Below are positions 54,285 to 62,849 of a stretch of 64,000 nt of DNA, piece by piece (within the stretch, counting starts at the first letter, position 1; the number at the start of each line of letters is the position of its first letter). Origin of the DNA: an uncultured Bacteroidota bacterium (GTDB lineage: Bacteria > Bacteroidota > Bacteroidia > Flavobacteriales > Flavobacteriaceae); contig CACJYD010000002.1 of NCBI GenBank assembly GCA_902597545.1, positions 1 through 64,000 of the forward strand, in the 5' to 3' direction. The position numbers and the translations under genes were made by a program. Under the pieces are notes generated by a model. It saw nothing but the letters and a program-made list of their open reading frames with translations, was not told the origin of the DNA and did no database searches.

Positions 54285-56402
54285 CTAGAAAGAATATTTT
54301 AAACCAACAGAGATATTTCTTCCAATATCATGTATATTTAAATTTTTCAGTCTTGATAAATGATCAACATATTCCTTATCAAATAGATTGGAAACTGACC
54401 AGAATAGATTTAAATCGTTGTTGGCCATGTTTAACATATAAGATCCTGAAATATCAACAAGACTGTAAGATTCAGTTGTAGTTTCAAAATCTGCTACATC
54501 ATTTTGATTTGCTTTCGAGAGCAATCCAATTTCATAACTACCAGCCTGATCAAAGTCTAAATCAAAATCTAATTTAAACGTCAATGGAGAGATAAATGGT
54601 AAAAAACCACCATCTTTAACTTTACCAGAAAGATACTCGATTGATGTGTTGTATGTTAACCATTCTGCATTAGTTTTTCCTGAAATTGTGACTTCAAGTC
54701 CAAAAAGATTTGCATCCTCTTGTACATAATTATACAATGGCATACCCTGCATCTCTTTACCAGATGGTTTAATATATATGTAATTATCTAAAGAATTGTA
54801 GAATACATCTACACCAAATGTAGTTTTTTCAGAAAATGTATTAAATGCAAAGTCAATTTGATTACTTTTTTCCACACCTAAATTCTCATCTCCCATATCA
54901 TATCTTGCAACACCATGGTGAACTCCATCTGCAAAAAGTTCAGATAAATTTGGAGCTCTATAACCAGTTGCAAAATTTAGTCTATAGTTTGAAGAACTTC
55001 CAAGGTTTTTCTTAATCCCAATTGATGAAGTAAAACTTGAATATGATTTTTCAAAATCAGAATTTGTATGATGGTCATGAGCGTGAATATCTCTTTGATC
55101 ACCTCTAAAACCAACCATCAAATCTAAATTGTCCAGGTGAACATGAGAAATACCATAAAAACCTAAGTCTTTTTTCTCAGCATCAGGTATTAATTCTTCT
55201 TCTCCAAAATTTAAATTTTCTTGATTTAAAATACTTCCTCCAAGAATGAACTCAAATTTATCAGTCTTAGGGAAAATATATTTGAAATCTAAAGATGTTG
55301 TCTGGAGCTGCATATCAATATGAGCTCCCCCTTCATGATCATCATGATCATCATGATCATCATCATGGTCATCATCATCACCATCATCGTGATCATCGTC
55401 ATGATCATCATGACCTTCTTCATCATGATGTCCAAATTCTTTTCTCAGATTATCTGAAAGACCTAATGTAACCTGTAACTCTGATTTATTGGCAAATTTT
55501 AGAGAATTTTTCCAACTAATAACAGTGTTTTCTAATTCTTGGTAGCTTTCTTCCTCCTCCTCGTGATCGTCATGATCATCGTCATGATCATCGTCATGAT
55601 CATCGTCATGATCGTCGTCATGATCATCATGTTCTTCCTCTTCGTGAGGTATTCCTAATTTAGTGGCTGTGTGGTTAAATCTTAAATCTGATTCAAAACC
55701 ATTAGATTCAAAACCAACACCAAATTTGAAATCTTCCATTTCGGTCCAGGTATTTTCTACAACGCCGTCTGCATTTTCATAATCTCCATTATCAATTATG
55801 CTTGCTCTAGCAAGAATACTGAATTTATTAATCTTCGTATTTAAGCCAACAGATGTATTGATTCCTGAATAGTTTGCATTATACAAACTTTCAATGTTAA
55901 CTTTTAAACCATTTTCTGAAAGATATTTCTCAGGTGCAATGTATAAAACACCTCCAATAGCATCACTTCCATAAAGTACAGACATAGGACCTTTTATAAC
56001 TTCGATACTGGAAATACCTGATGTATGGATTTCTAAGCCGTGTTCATCTCCCCACTGCATATTTTCAAACCTGATTCCTTGATAAACAGTTACAACTCGA
56101 TTTCCACTTAAACCTCTAATAATTGGTTTTTGTATCCCAGGACCTGTGGTTATGAATGACACACCTGGAACATTATAAAGTGCTTTAGGAATAGATTGAC
56201 TTTTCAAAAAGCTTAAATCTCCTAAATTGACTTTATCAACACTAATTACATTATTTTCAAGAGATTCATTAAATGGTGTTGATACAACTACCCCCTCTAG
56301 TGATACTGGTACAATTGTATCATTTGTAGCCTCTTGTGAATGTATTTGATTTATATTTAGGATAAATAATAATCCTAAAATTATACTGTATATTTTTTTC
56401 AT
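54285..56402 (-). CDS. TonB-dependent receptor with His/Asp-rich loops, probable zinc uptake (ZnuD-like)
   Basis: A 705-residue TonB-dependent transporter: signal peptide (about 22 residues), plug (PKALYNVPGVSFITTGPGIQKPIIRGLSG; IEVIKGPMSVLYGSDAIGGVLYI) and barrel ending in NISVGLKYSF. Two loops between barrel strands are almost pure His/Asp/Glu: residues 253-285 and 325-361, with repeats of the type HDDDHDDD. Such loops bind divalent metals; ZnuD of Neisseria has comparable His/Asp loops. The neighbouring His-rich membrane protein supports a metal role. Zinc is the best guess; nickel or cobalt cannot be excluded. Confidence 0.85.
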   Translation of the reverse strand: MKKIYSIILGLLFILNINQIHSQEATNDTIVPVSLEGVVVSTPFNESLENNVISVDKVNLGDLSFLKSQSIPKALYNVPGVSFITTGPGIQKPIIRGLSGNRVVTVYQGIRFENMQWGDEHGLEIHTSGISSIEVIKGPMSVLYGSDAIGGVLYIAPEKYLSENGLKVNIESLYNANYSGINTSVGLNTKINKFSILARASIIDNGDYENADGVVENTWTEMEDFKFGVGFESNGFESDLRFNHTATKLGIPHEEEEHDDHDDDHDDDHDDDHDDDHDDHEEEEESYQELENTVISWKNSLKFANKSELQVTLGLSDNLRKEFGHHDEEGHDDHDDDHDDGDDDDHDDDHDDHDDHEGGAHIDMQLQTTSLDFKYIFPKTDKFEFILGGSILNQENLNFGEEELIPDAEKKDLGFYGISHVHLDNLDLMVGFRGDQRDIHAHDHHTNSDFEKSYSSFTSSIGIKKNLGSSSNYRLNFATGYRAPNLSELFADGVHHGVARYDMGDENLGVEKSNQIDFAFNTFSEKTTFGVDVFYNSLDNYIYIKPSGKEMQGMPLYNYVQEDANLFGLEVTISGKTNAEWLTYNTSIEYLSGKVKDGGFLPFISPLTFKLDFDLDFDQAGSYEIGLLSKANQNDVADFETTTESYSLVDISGSYMLNMANNDLNLFWSVSNLFDKEYVDHLSRLKNLNIHDIGRNISVGLKYSF
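55333..55427. repeat. short tandem repeats encoding the second His/Asp loop
   Basis: Imperfect 6-12 base units (CATGATCAT and variants) encode repeated His-Asp-Asp blocks, including a Gly interruption. The simple-sequence nature makes slippage in multiples of three likely, which would change loop length without breaking the frame. Confidence 0.85.
55562..55631. repeat. 12-base tandem repeats encoding the first His/Asp loop
   Basis: About five near-identical copies of a 12-base unit (CATGATCATCGT on the plus strand) encode HDDD blocks on the minus strand. The homogeneity of the copies suggests recent duplication by slippage. Confidence 0.88.
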
Positions 56403-56448
56403 TTTTAATTATTTACGTTAATTGATTTTAATTTTTGTTTAGATAAAA

Positions 56449-56763
56449 TCATATGCTGGGCGGCCCACGTAAATAAATTAAATATTGTTTAGAAAATTTA
56501 AGATTTATATTTTCAAATAAAATTTTTGAGTTATAAGATACAATTATAAATATGGATGCAAATGAAATGAGAAAATGATTTAGTGGATTACTTAAGATTA
56601 AGCATAATACACAATCTTCCTCCATTTCATTTATTCCATTTTGAAAATGCTCATGATGAGTATGATCATGTTCATGAGAATGCACGAATATATGCGTTAC
56701 ATGAGCTATATAGGGAACAAATACCGAAAAAATAAATAGGGAAATGATTAGTTTTTTTGACAT
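56449..56763 (-). CDS. small His-rich membrane protein, putative metal handling
   Basis: A 104-residue protein with two hydrophobic helices (about 4-22 and 57-78). Between them is a His cluster (HVTHIFVHSHEHDHTHHEH) and a CVLC pair. The C-terminus ends in LRGPPSI, a tail I recall for small proteins beside metal-related TonB receptors. It lies 46 bases upstream of the His/Asp-rich receptor gene and in the same direction, so it is probably part of the same metal pathway, perhaps as a periplasmic buffer or sensor. No known family can be named with confidence. Confidence 0.75.
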   Translation of the reverse strand: MSKKLIISLFIFSVFVPYIAHVTHIFVHSHEHDHTHHEHFQNGINEMEEDCVLCLILSNPLNHFLISFASIFIIVSYNSKILFENINLKFSKQYLIYLRGPPSI

Positions 56764-56775
56764 TCTATCTGAAAA

Positions 56776-57342
56776 TCATTGCAAATTTAGCAAATTGTTC
56801 ACTAATTCAATTGCCTTTTGCTTTCTTTTTTGAAATGAACCTGAGACTGTAAAATAATTTTTATTATTCATTTCAAGTGCCATTTTAAATGAATTAAAAA
56901 AGATATCTCTTTCATTTGGCCTATCCCTTAAATCATCTTTTACCCATGGAATGTCAATATCCATTAACAGATATAAATCATAATAATTAAGCTTTGAATA
57001 TTTATCCAGTAAAGGGTCACAATAATTATTAAAATATAATTTTGAATAAGTAGCAGTAGTCAATAAATCAGTATCACAGAATAATATTTTATCAGTTTTT
57101 TTTGAAATTATATTTTCACTATTCATCTGTCCTTTTGCAATGGGTATAATATCATCTAATTCACAAATCTTTTGATACTTATCCCATTTTTCTTGTAAAT
57201 AATGTCTTGCATATTCATCAACATAATAAGTGTTGTAGTGAACTGCTAATTCTTTAGCTAATGAGGATTTTCCTGTGGACTCAGGCCCAAATAAAACAAC
57301 TTTTAAGCAACTTGATTTTTCCTGTTGTAAATACTTTTCCAT
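56776..57342 (-). CDS. NadR-like P-loop kinase (ribosylnicotinamide kinase type)
   Basis: A 188-residue cytoplasmic ATPase with Walker A GPESTGKSSL at residues 18-27, YYVDEYARHYL (catalytic acidic region), LFCDTDLLTTATYSKLYF and DLRDRPNERD. These features match the kinase domain of NadR, which phosphorylates nicotinamide riboside; the adenylyltransferase domain is absent. It overlaps the pnuC-like gene by 40 bases, so the transporter and the kinase are probably translated together: uptake followed by trapping through phosphorylation. The substrate could be nicotinamide riboside or a different vitamin. Confidence 0.85.
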   Translation of the reverse strand: MEKYLQQEKSSCLKVVLFGPESTGKSSLAKELAVHYNTYYVDEYARHYLQEKWDKYQKICELDDIIPIAKGQMNSENIISKKTDKILFCDTDLLTTATYSKLYFNNYCDPLLDKYSKLNYYDLYLLMDIDIPWVKDDLRDRPNERDIFFNSFKMALEMNNKNYFTVSGSFQKRKQKAIELVNNLLNLQ

Positions 57343-57932
57343 TTGTAGTATCCTGCAATAGCAATAAAGGTAAAAATAAAGTATTGAAAACTTGTGAAAG
57401 CTAGTCCTTTATAAAGGTAAAGAGGAACTGAAATAATATCTCCAATTATCCAATAAATCCAGCTTTCAATTTTTCGTTTGGCCATCAACCACATTCCAAC
57501 AAAAAATATTGAGGTTGTAAGAATATCAACATACGAGACTACTCCACTCCACTTATCAAAGTAAGTATACATTAATGAAACAAATAAACAGGATAGAACT
57601 GCAATCAATAACATAATTTTTTTATCAGAAATATTGAGCTTAGTTATAGGTGTATATTCATTGTTATTTTTTCGAGTCCAATAATACCAGCCATATATAC
57701 TTACTACAAAATAGTATACATTTATAACCATATCTCCCAAAAGCTCCCACTTGAACAACAAATAAACAAAAATAGAGGTGTTCACTAAACCAGTAGGAAA
57801 AACCAATACATTATTATTTTTTGAGAACCAAACAGAAAAAAACCCAAAAATTACTGCAAAAATTTCTAGACCCACATCAAGCTGTGAATAGGTAGAATAT
57901 TGTTGAAATAAGTAATTAATTATATCACTCAT
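57303..57932 (-). CDS. pnuC: PnuC-family vitamin transporter
   Basis: A 209-residue inner-membrane protein with seven helices. The family motifs YGWYYW and KIESWIYWIIGDIISVPLYLYKGL, which hold the WxxW and D residues lining the substrate path, are clear. PnuC members carry nicotinamide riboside by facilitated diffusion; in Bacteroidota the PnuT subgroup carries thiamine. The overlapping NadR-like kinase favours nicotinamide riboside, while the TPP-riboswitch receptor two genes downstream favours thiamine. The sequence alone does not decide. Confidence 0.88.
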   Translation of the reverse strand: MSDIINYLFQQYSTYSQLDVGLEIFAVIFGFFSVWFSKNNNVLVFPTGLVNTSIFVYLLFKWELLGDMVINVYYFVVSIYGWYYWTRKNNNEYTPITKLNISDKKIMLLIAVLSCLFVSLMYTYFDKWSGVVSYVDILTTSIFFVGMWLMAKRKIESWIYWIIGDIISVPLYLYKGLAFTSFQYFIFTFIAIAGYYKWKSIYNRKNQVA

Positions 57933-58551
57933 TGGATTGAACTATTGAACAAATGTAATCTGACTCTGTAATATTAAATGACTCAAAAAAATATTTTTTA
58001 TCTAATTTTTCAACTTCGACTGTTGAATGAGATAAGTTATTTGAAATTGATTGAATTTTAATTTCATCTTTAAAGTCCAAACCAGGTTTTCTATGAACCT
58101 TGTATGTTGCCTCTTTTATACACCAAACTAAAGTCAATTCTTTGATTGAACTAGGATCTATCAAATCTCTTTCGTTAGAATTTATGAACTTTTTAGAAAT
58201 ACTTAAAATTTTATCTCTAAAGTCTTGGATGTCAATACCTACAGGTTTTGGAGAAATAGCAATTGCGCTAAAGCCTTTAATATGGCTAATTGAAATATTT
58301 TTTTCATTGTTAAGAAAAGGTATTCCTTCAGAGCTATAACTTAGGCTATCTAAACTAATTCCATTTAATTGAATTAATTTTCTAACTGCCAAAAATTGCT
58401 TTTTCATTTCATCAGATTTCAACTTATCTAGCCTTTGCTCACAGTTTTTAGTTAAACGAAGGTTTGATAAAAAAAAATCCAATGACTCTTCAATACTCCA
58501 GATTGATAAAGAGATGTTATTGGAAATTGATTTTTGGACTATAACTGGCAT
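57925..58551 (-). CDS. 4'-phosphopantetheinyl transferase
   Basis: Attaches phosphopantetheine to carrier proteins. The 208-residue Sfp/HetI-type enzyme has two readable Mg/CoA motifs: PVGIDIQDF near residue 103 and WCIKEATYKVHRKPG near 144-158. SISHIKGFSAIAIS fits the ISHxxG motif. It overlaps pnuC by 8 bases and begins 29 bases after rpmA. With no polyketide genes visible its likely target is the fatty-acid carrier protein. Confidence 0.92.
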   Translation of the reverse strand: MPVIVQKSISNNISLSIWSIEESLDFFLSNLRLTKNCEQRLDKLKSDEMKKQFLAVRKLIQLNGISLDSLSYSSEGIPFLNNEKNISISHIKGFSAIAISPKPVGIDIQDFRDKILSISKKFINSNERDLIDPSSIKELTLVWCIKEATYKVHRKPGLDFKDEIKIQSISNNLSHSTVEVEKLDKKYFFESFNITESDYICSIVQSNE

Positions 58552-58580
58552 TGTAAGTCCTAAAGATATAAATTATGAGA

Positions 58581-58838
58581 TTAGGCTTCTGGTATAATTG
58601 ACACAAAAGATTTGTCGTCTTTTTTCTTTGTAAACTTTACAATTCCATCAACTTTTGCATGTAAAGTATGATCTTTTCCTAAATAAACATTATCACCAGG
58701 CTTATGCTTAGTTCCTCTTTGTCGAACAATAATATTACCAGCTATTGCTTTTTGACCTCCAAAGATTTTAACCCCTAATCGTTTCGATTCTGACTCTCTT
58801 CCGTTTTTTGAACTACCTACTCCTTTTTTATGTGCCAT
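58581..58838 (-). CDS. rpmA: ribosomal protein L27
   Basis: An 85-residue large-subunit protein near the peptidyl transferase centre. [53 protein letters not shown] and the C-terminal KFTKKKDD region fit the family fully. The N-terminus starts directly as AHKKG, so no cleaved extension is present. It follows rplU by 6 bases. Confidence 0.98.
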   Translation of the reverse strand: MAHKKGVGSSKNGRESESKRLGVKIFGGQKAIAGNIIVRQRGTKHKPGDNVYLGKDHTLHAKVDGIVKFTKKKDDKSFVSIIPEA

Positions 58839-58844
58839 TTTGTT

Positions 58845-59246
58845 TTACTTTTTAGATTTAGCTTTTGGTGCAGCTTTTTTAGTTTTTGAGGATTTTTCCT
58901 CAGCTGATTTTTTTGTTGGCTTCGCTTTAACAACCTTTTCTGAAACTTTTTCAACGATAATTTCAGTTAATGCTTGACGATGTCCATTTTTAACTTTATA
59001 TCCTTTTCTTCTTTTTTTCTTAAATACAATTACTTTATCATCCTTTAAATGCTTTAAAACTTTGGCTTCCACTGTTGCATCTTTTACGGTTGGCTTTCCA
59101 ACTACTACTTTAGAACCATTGTCTAATAATAAGACGTTATCAAAGGTTACCTTATCCCCCTCTTTAGCATCTAATCTATTGACAAATAACTTTGTATCCT
59201 TTTCAACCTTAAACTGTTTTCCAGAAATCTCTACAATAGCATTCAT
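58845..59246 (-). CDS. rplU: ribosomal protein L21 with Lys/Ala-rich tail
   Basis: The ATG at 59246 (MNAIVEISGKQFKVEKD) is chosen; upstream codons in frame are not conserved. The 133-residue protein has the L21 core (VTFDNVLLLDNGSKVVVGKPTVKDATVEAKVLKHLKDDKVIVFKKKRRKGYKVKNGHRQALTEIIV) followed by about 35 residues of Lys, Ala and Ser, longer than the 103-residue E. coli protein. Such tails are frequent in Bacteroidota. It heads the rplU-rpmA operon and has a good promoter upstream. Confidence 0.97.
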   Translation of the reverse strand: MNAIVEISGKQFKVEKDTKLFVNRLDAKEGDKVTFDNVLLLDNGSKVVVGKPTVKDATVEAKVLKHLKDDKVIVFKKKRRKGYKVKNGHRQALTEIIVEKVSEKVVKAKPTKKSAEEKSSKTKKAAPKAKSKK

Positions 59247-59290
59247 AAATTTTATACTTAAAAATTGATAAAGTATCAATAATTGCGGGG

Positions 59291-59320
59291 CAAATATACA
59301 GATTTATAATTATTTTCAAA
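59291..59320 (-). promoter_or_regulatory. promoter of rplU-rpmA (-33/-7 type)
   Basis: On the minus strand TTTG (59320-59317), an 18-base spacer and TATATTTG (59298-59291), an exact -7 match. It lies 45 bases before the rplU ATG. The remaining bases of this 177-base divergent gap show nothing else recognisable. Confidence 0.55.
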
Positions 59321-59423
59321 TGTTATGATTAAATAACATTTTTTCCATATAAAGTAATTAACTTAAAGTATAGTTATATTTTGTTTTTTAAATGTTATTT
59401 TAAATTACTAATTTCACGAGCCT

Positions 59424-60740
59424 ATGAAAAATTTCTTATACACTTCGCTGTTTTTTTTAGCATTAAATATTAATGCTCAATTAATTGATTATGAATTATA
59501 CACTTTGGATAATGGTCTTGATGTTATTTTACATCAAGAAAATAGCTCTCCTGTTGTTACTGTCTCCGTTATGTATCATGTCGGGGCTAAAGATGAAGTT
59601 GATGGTAGAACTGGATTTGCACATTTTTTTGAACACCTACTTTTTGAAGGAACAAAGAATATTGAAAGGGGTAAATGGTTTGATATTGTTTCCTCTAATG
59701 GTGGTTCAAATAATGCTAACACCTCACATGACAGAACTTATTACTATGAAACATTCCCATCAAACAGCCTTGAATTAGGGCTTTGGATGGAAAGTGAGAG
59801 AATGTTGCATCCTATCATCAATCAGATTGGAGTTGATACTCAAAATGAAGTTGTTAAGGAAGAAAAAAGACAAAGAATAGATAATGCTCCCTACGGTGCT
59901 TTGATTTATGGTACCGCAGTTGATCCATACCTTTATAAAAAACATCCTTACAGAAGATCCATCATTGGAAGTATGGAAGACCTAGACGCAGCAAAACTAC
60001 AAGAGTTTATAGATTTTAATAATCAATGGAATAATCCAAATAATGCAGTTTTGGTTGTGGCAGGTGATATAGAAATTGAAAAAACTAAAAAACTGGTCGA
60101 AGGATACTTTGGTGATATTCCGAATAATGGACCTGTTCCAGTCAGAGAAACAATTGTTGAGGATCCAATTACTGAAACAATTAAGATTACAGAATACGAT
60201 AGTAATATTCAAATTCCAGCCAAGGCGTTCCTTTACAGGACACCAAGTATGAAAAGTAGAGATTCATATGTGTTACAATATATATCTGCAGTTTTAACTG
60301 GAGGAAAGAGTTCCAGAATGGTGAAAAGAATGGTTGATGATGAAAAACTTGCTTTACAAGTCATTGCATTTAATCAAGCCCAAGAAGATTATGGAAAATA
60401 TTTGATGTTATCACTTCCTGTTGGAGAAACTTCACTTGAAAAATTGACTGCAACAATGGATGAAGAAATTGAAAAAATAAAATCAGAATTAATTTCGGAA
60501 AGAGAGTATGAAAAAGTTAAAAACCAGTTTGAAGTTCAATTTATTCAGAGTAATACCAGAATTGAAGGTATTGCTAATAGTCTTGCTAGAGCTCACATGC
60601 TTTACGGGGACATTGATAACATAAATGATCAAATTGATATATACAGAAGTATAACTAGAGAAGAAATTAAAGAAATTGCAAATAAATATCTCAATAAAAG
60701 TCAAAGAGTCGAAGTAGACTACCTTCCTAAAAAGAAATAA
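59424..60740 (+). CDS. M16-family zinc peptidase, catalytic subunit
   Basis: A 438-residue predicted periplasmic pitrilysin-family protease with a signal peptide (MKNFLYTSLFFLALNINAQ). The inverted zinc motif HFFEH lies at residues 67-71, and the third ligand is Glu147 in NEVVKEEKRQR, 76 residues after Glu71 as expected. Two M16 half-domains are present. It pairs with the inactive homologue 3 bases downstream, as in heterodimeric M16B proteases. Substrates are probably short peptides. Confidence 0.93.
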   Translation: MKNFLYTSLFFLALNINAQLIDYELYTLDNGLDVILHQENSSPVVTVSVMYHVGAKDEVDGRTGFAHFFEHLLFEGTKNIERGKWFDIVSSNGGSNNANTSHDRTYYYETFPSNSLELGLWMESERMLHPIINQIGVDTQNEVVKEEKRQRIDNAPYGALIYGTAVDPYLYKKHPYRRSIIGSMEDLDAAKLQEFIDFNNQWNNPNNAVLVVAGDIEIEKTKKLVEGYFGDIPNNGPVPVRETIVEDPITETIKITEYDSNIQIPAKAFLYRTPSMKSRDSYVLQYISAVLTGGKSSRMVKRMVDDEKLALQVIAFNQAQEDYGKYLMLSLPVGETSLEKLTATMDEEIEKIKSELISEREYEKVKNQFEVQFIQSNTRIEGIANSLARAHMLYGDIDNINDQIDIYRSITREEIKEIANKYLNKSQRVEVDYLPKKK

Positions 60741-60743
60741 CAT

Positions 60744-62849
60744 ATGAAAAAATTAACTTTATTTATTGTCCTAACGTTTTTTTTCACAATTGATTTAAGC
60801 AGTCAAGAAAGTGATTATGTAAAACCAATTGATAGAAGTATTCAACCAAAGCAAGGTAAAACACCTACAATTGACTTAAAGAAACCCACAATTTTTACCC
60901 TTAAAAATGGGCTGACTGTTATAGTTGTTGAAAACAAAAAATTACCAACATTTAGCTTAAGACTATCGATTGATAATCCCCCATCAAGTGAGGGAAATAA
61001 AGCTGGTTTAAGTCAATTATCAAGTGCTTTATTTGGTGAAGGATCTAAAAATATTTCTAAAGAAGTCTTCAATGAAGAAGTTGACTATTTAGGAGCATCT
61101 ATTTCCATGGGAATGGGATTTGCTTATGCGAATGGTCTGTCGAAACACAAAGAAAGAATATTTGAATTACTCTCTGATGCAGCGCTAAATCCAAATTTTA
61201 CTCAGGAAGAACTCGATAAAGAGAAGGACAAATTAATCACTGGACTAAAATCTGAAGAAAATAGTCCTGCGGCAATCGCGCAAAGAGTAACGGGTATTTT
61301 AGCATATTCTACTGATCATCCATATGGTGAATATATTTCAGAAGAGAGTGTAAATAATGTTTCCATTAAGGATATTGAAAATAATTACAACGAAATGTTT
61401 AATCCAAACAACGCATACATGGTTGTTTCAGGTGATGTTAATGTTGATGAAATAAAAGATTTAGTTACTAATTATTTTAAAAAATGGAAAAGTTCTAAGA
61501 AGGAGGTTATTCAAACAATCAAAAGTCCTGTTGATGTGTCATCAACAGAAATTAATTTTGTAGATATGCCTGATGCTGTTCAATCAGAATTATCTGTTTT
61601 GAATATTACAGATTTACAAACTAACAGCGAAGATCATCACGCTGCTTTAGTCACTAATTACATATTAGGAGGTGCATTCAATAGTTATTTGAATATGAAT
61701 CTGAGAGAGGAAAATGGTTGGACATATGGTGCTAGAAGCTCAATTGCTAGAAACAAATGGACAAGTGCCACATTTAGAGCAACAACTTCAGTAAGAAATG
61801 CTGTAACAGATAGTGCTGTAGTTGAAATACTTAAAGAAATAAATAAAATAAGAGATGAGTTTGTAACTGATGAGATGCTTGCAACAGCTAAAGCAAAATA
61901 CTTAGGTAATTTCATTATGTCAACTGAAAATAAATCCCTACTAGCTGATTTTGCCGTCAATATTAAAACTTTAAACCTTCCAGATAACTTTTATGAGACT
62001 TTTATAGAAAAGATTAATCAAGTATCAAAAGAGGATGTTAAAAGAATAGCTAATAAATATCTTAAGCCTGAAAATTTAAGGATAATAGTAGTCGGAAAAG
62101 GACTTGATGTAGCAGATAAACTTGAGAATATTGATTACAATGGTAGTCTTATACCTGTTAAGTATTTTAATAAAGTTGGAGAGCTAATTGAAAAACCAGT
62201 ATTTGCAAAAGAAATAGATGCAAGTGTAACAGTTAAAAATATTTTTGATAAGCACATTGAGTCGATTGGAGGAGCTGAAAAATTAAATACAGTTAAATCG
62301 ATAAGTATTACTGCTGCTGTAACAATTCCTGGAGCACCATTTAAGCCAAATGCCATAATTAAAGAAAAGTTTCCAAATAAATCATCAATGGAAATGTCTG
62401 TCCCTGGTATGGGAACTTTGATGTCTCAAAAATTCAATGGAGAAGACGGATACATAGAGCAAATGGGTCAAAAAATCCCATACGAAGATGATCAAAAAAA
62501 TTCTGAAAAAGAAAAATTAGGATTGTTTGAAGAAGCTTATTTGGATCCATCAAATATGGAAATTGTTAGCCTGTCACCTATTGATGGGAAAGATGTTTAC
62601 AAAATCAAAGTTAAAGATGATTCATTTAGGTTTTATGATGCAGAAACAGGACTACTAGTCATGACAGAGGAGACTACGTCTGCAATGGGAAATGAAATAA
62701 TTACAGTGACTAAATTTTCTGATTATAAAGAAGTTGATGGAATCAAATTTGCCTTTAAGACTGAAATAGTAACTGGACCACAAACAATTGTAATTGAAGC
62801 AGATCAAGTAATTGTTAATGAGGAAATTGCTGATGACTTTTTTAACTAG
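60744..62849 (+). CDS. M16-family non-catalytic subunit with C-terminal lipoprotein-carrier-like domain
   Basis: A 701-residue periplasmic protein with a signal peptide and two M16 half-domains (residues about 50-480). The zinc motif is lost: the HxxEH position reads LSQLS in GLSQLSSALFGEG. The substrate-binding segment ENGWTYGARSS is kept, typical of inactive M16B partners. The last 210 residues form an additional domain (FDKHIESIGGAEKLNTVKSI; FRFYDAETGLLVMTEE) that resembles LolA/LolB-like or outer-membrane sorting folds. It follows the catalytic subunit by 3 bases. Confidence 0.9.
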   Translation: MKKLTLFIVLTFFFTIDLSSQESDYVKPIDRSIQPKQGKTPTIDLKKPTIFTLKNGLTVIVVENKKLPTFSLRLSIDNPPSSEGNKAGLSQLSSALFGEGSKNISKEVFNEEVDYLGASISMGMGFAYANGLSKHKERIFELLSDAALNPNFTQEELDKEKDKLITGLKSEENSPAAIAQRVTGILAYSTDHPYGEYISEESVNNVSIKDIENNYNEMFNPNNAYMVVSGDVNVDEIKDLVTNYFKKWKSSKKEVIQTIKSPVDVSSTEINFVDMPDAVQSELSVLNITDLQTNSEDHHAALVTNYILGGAFNSYLNMNLREENGWTYGARSSIARNKWTSATFRATTSVRNAVTDSAVVEILKEINKIRDEFVTDEMLATAKAKYLGNFIMSTENKSLLADFAVNIKTLNLPDNFYETFIEKINQVSKEDVKRIANKYLKPENLRIIVVGKGLDVADKLENIDYNGSLIPVKYFNKVGELIEKPVFAKEIDASVTVKNIFDKHIESIGGAEKLNTVKSISITAAVTIPGAPFKPNAIIKEKFPNKSSMEMSVPGMGTLMSQKFNGEDGYIEQMGQKIPYEDDQKNSEKEKLGLFEEAYLDPSNMEIVSLSPIDGKDVYKIKVKDDSFRFYDAETGLLVMTEETTSAMGNEIITVTKFSDYKEVDGIKFAFKTEIVTGPQTIVIEADQVIVNEEIADDFFN

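Noticed and set aside
54155-54481. A plus-strand 108-residue open frame
   Set aside because: It covers the TPP riboswitch, a terminator and the antisense of the zinc receptor C-terminus; it has no protein-like features.
55333-55631. Repeats considered as a CRISPR array
   Set aside because: The units are 6-12 bases, have no spacers and encode His/Asp blocks inside a receptor gene.
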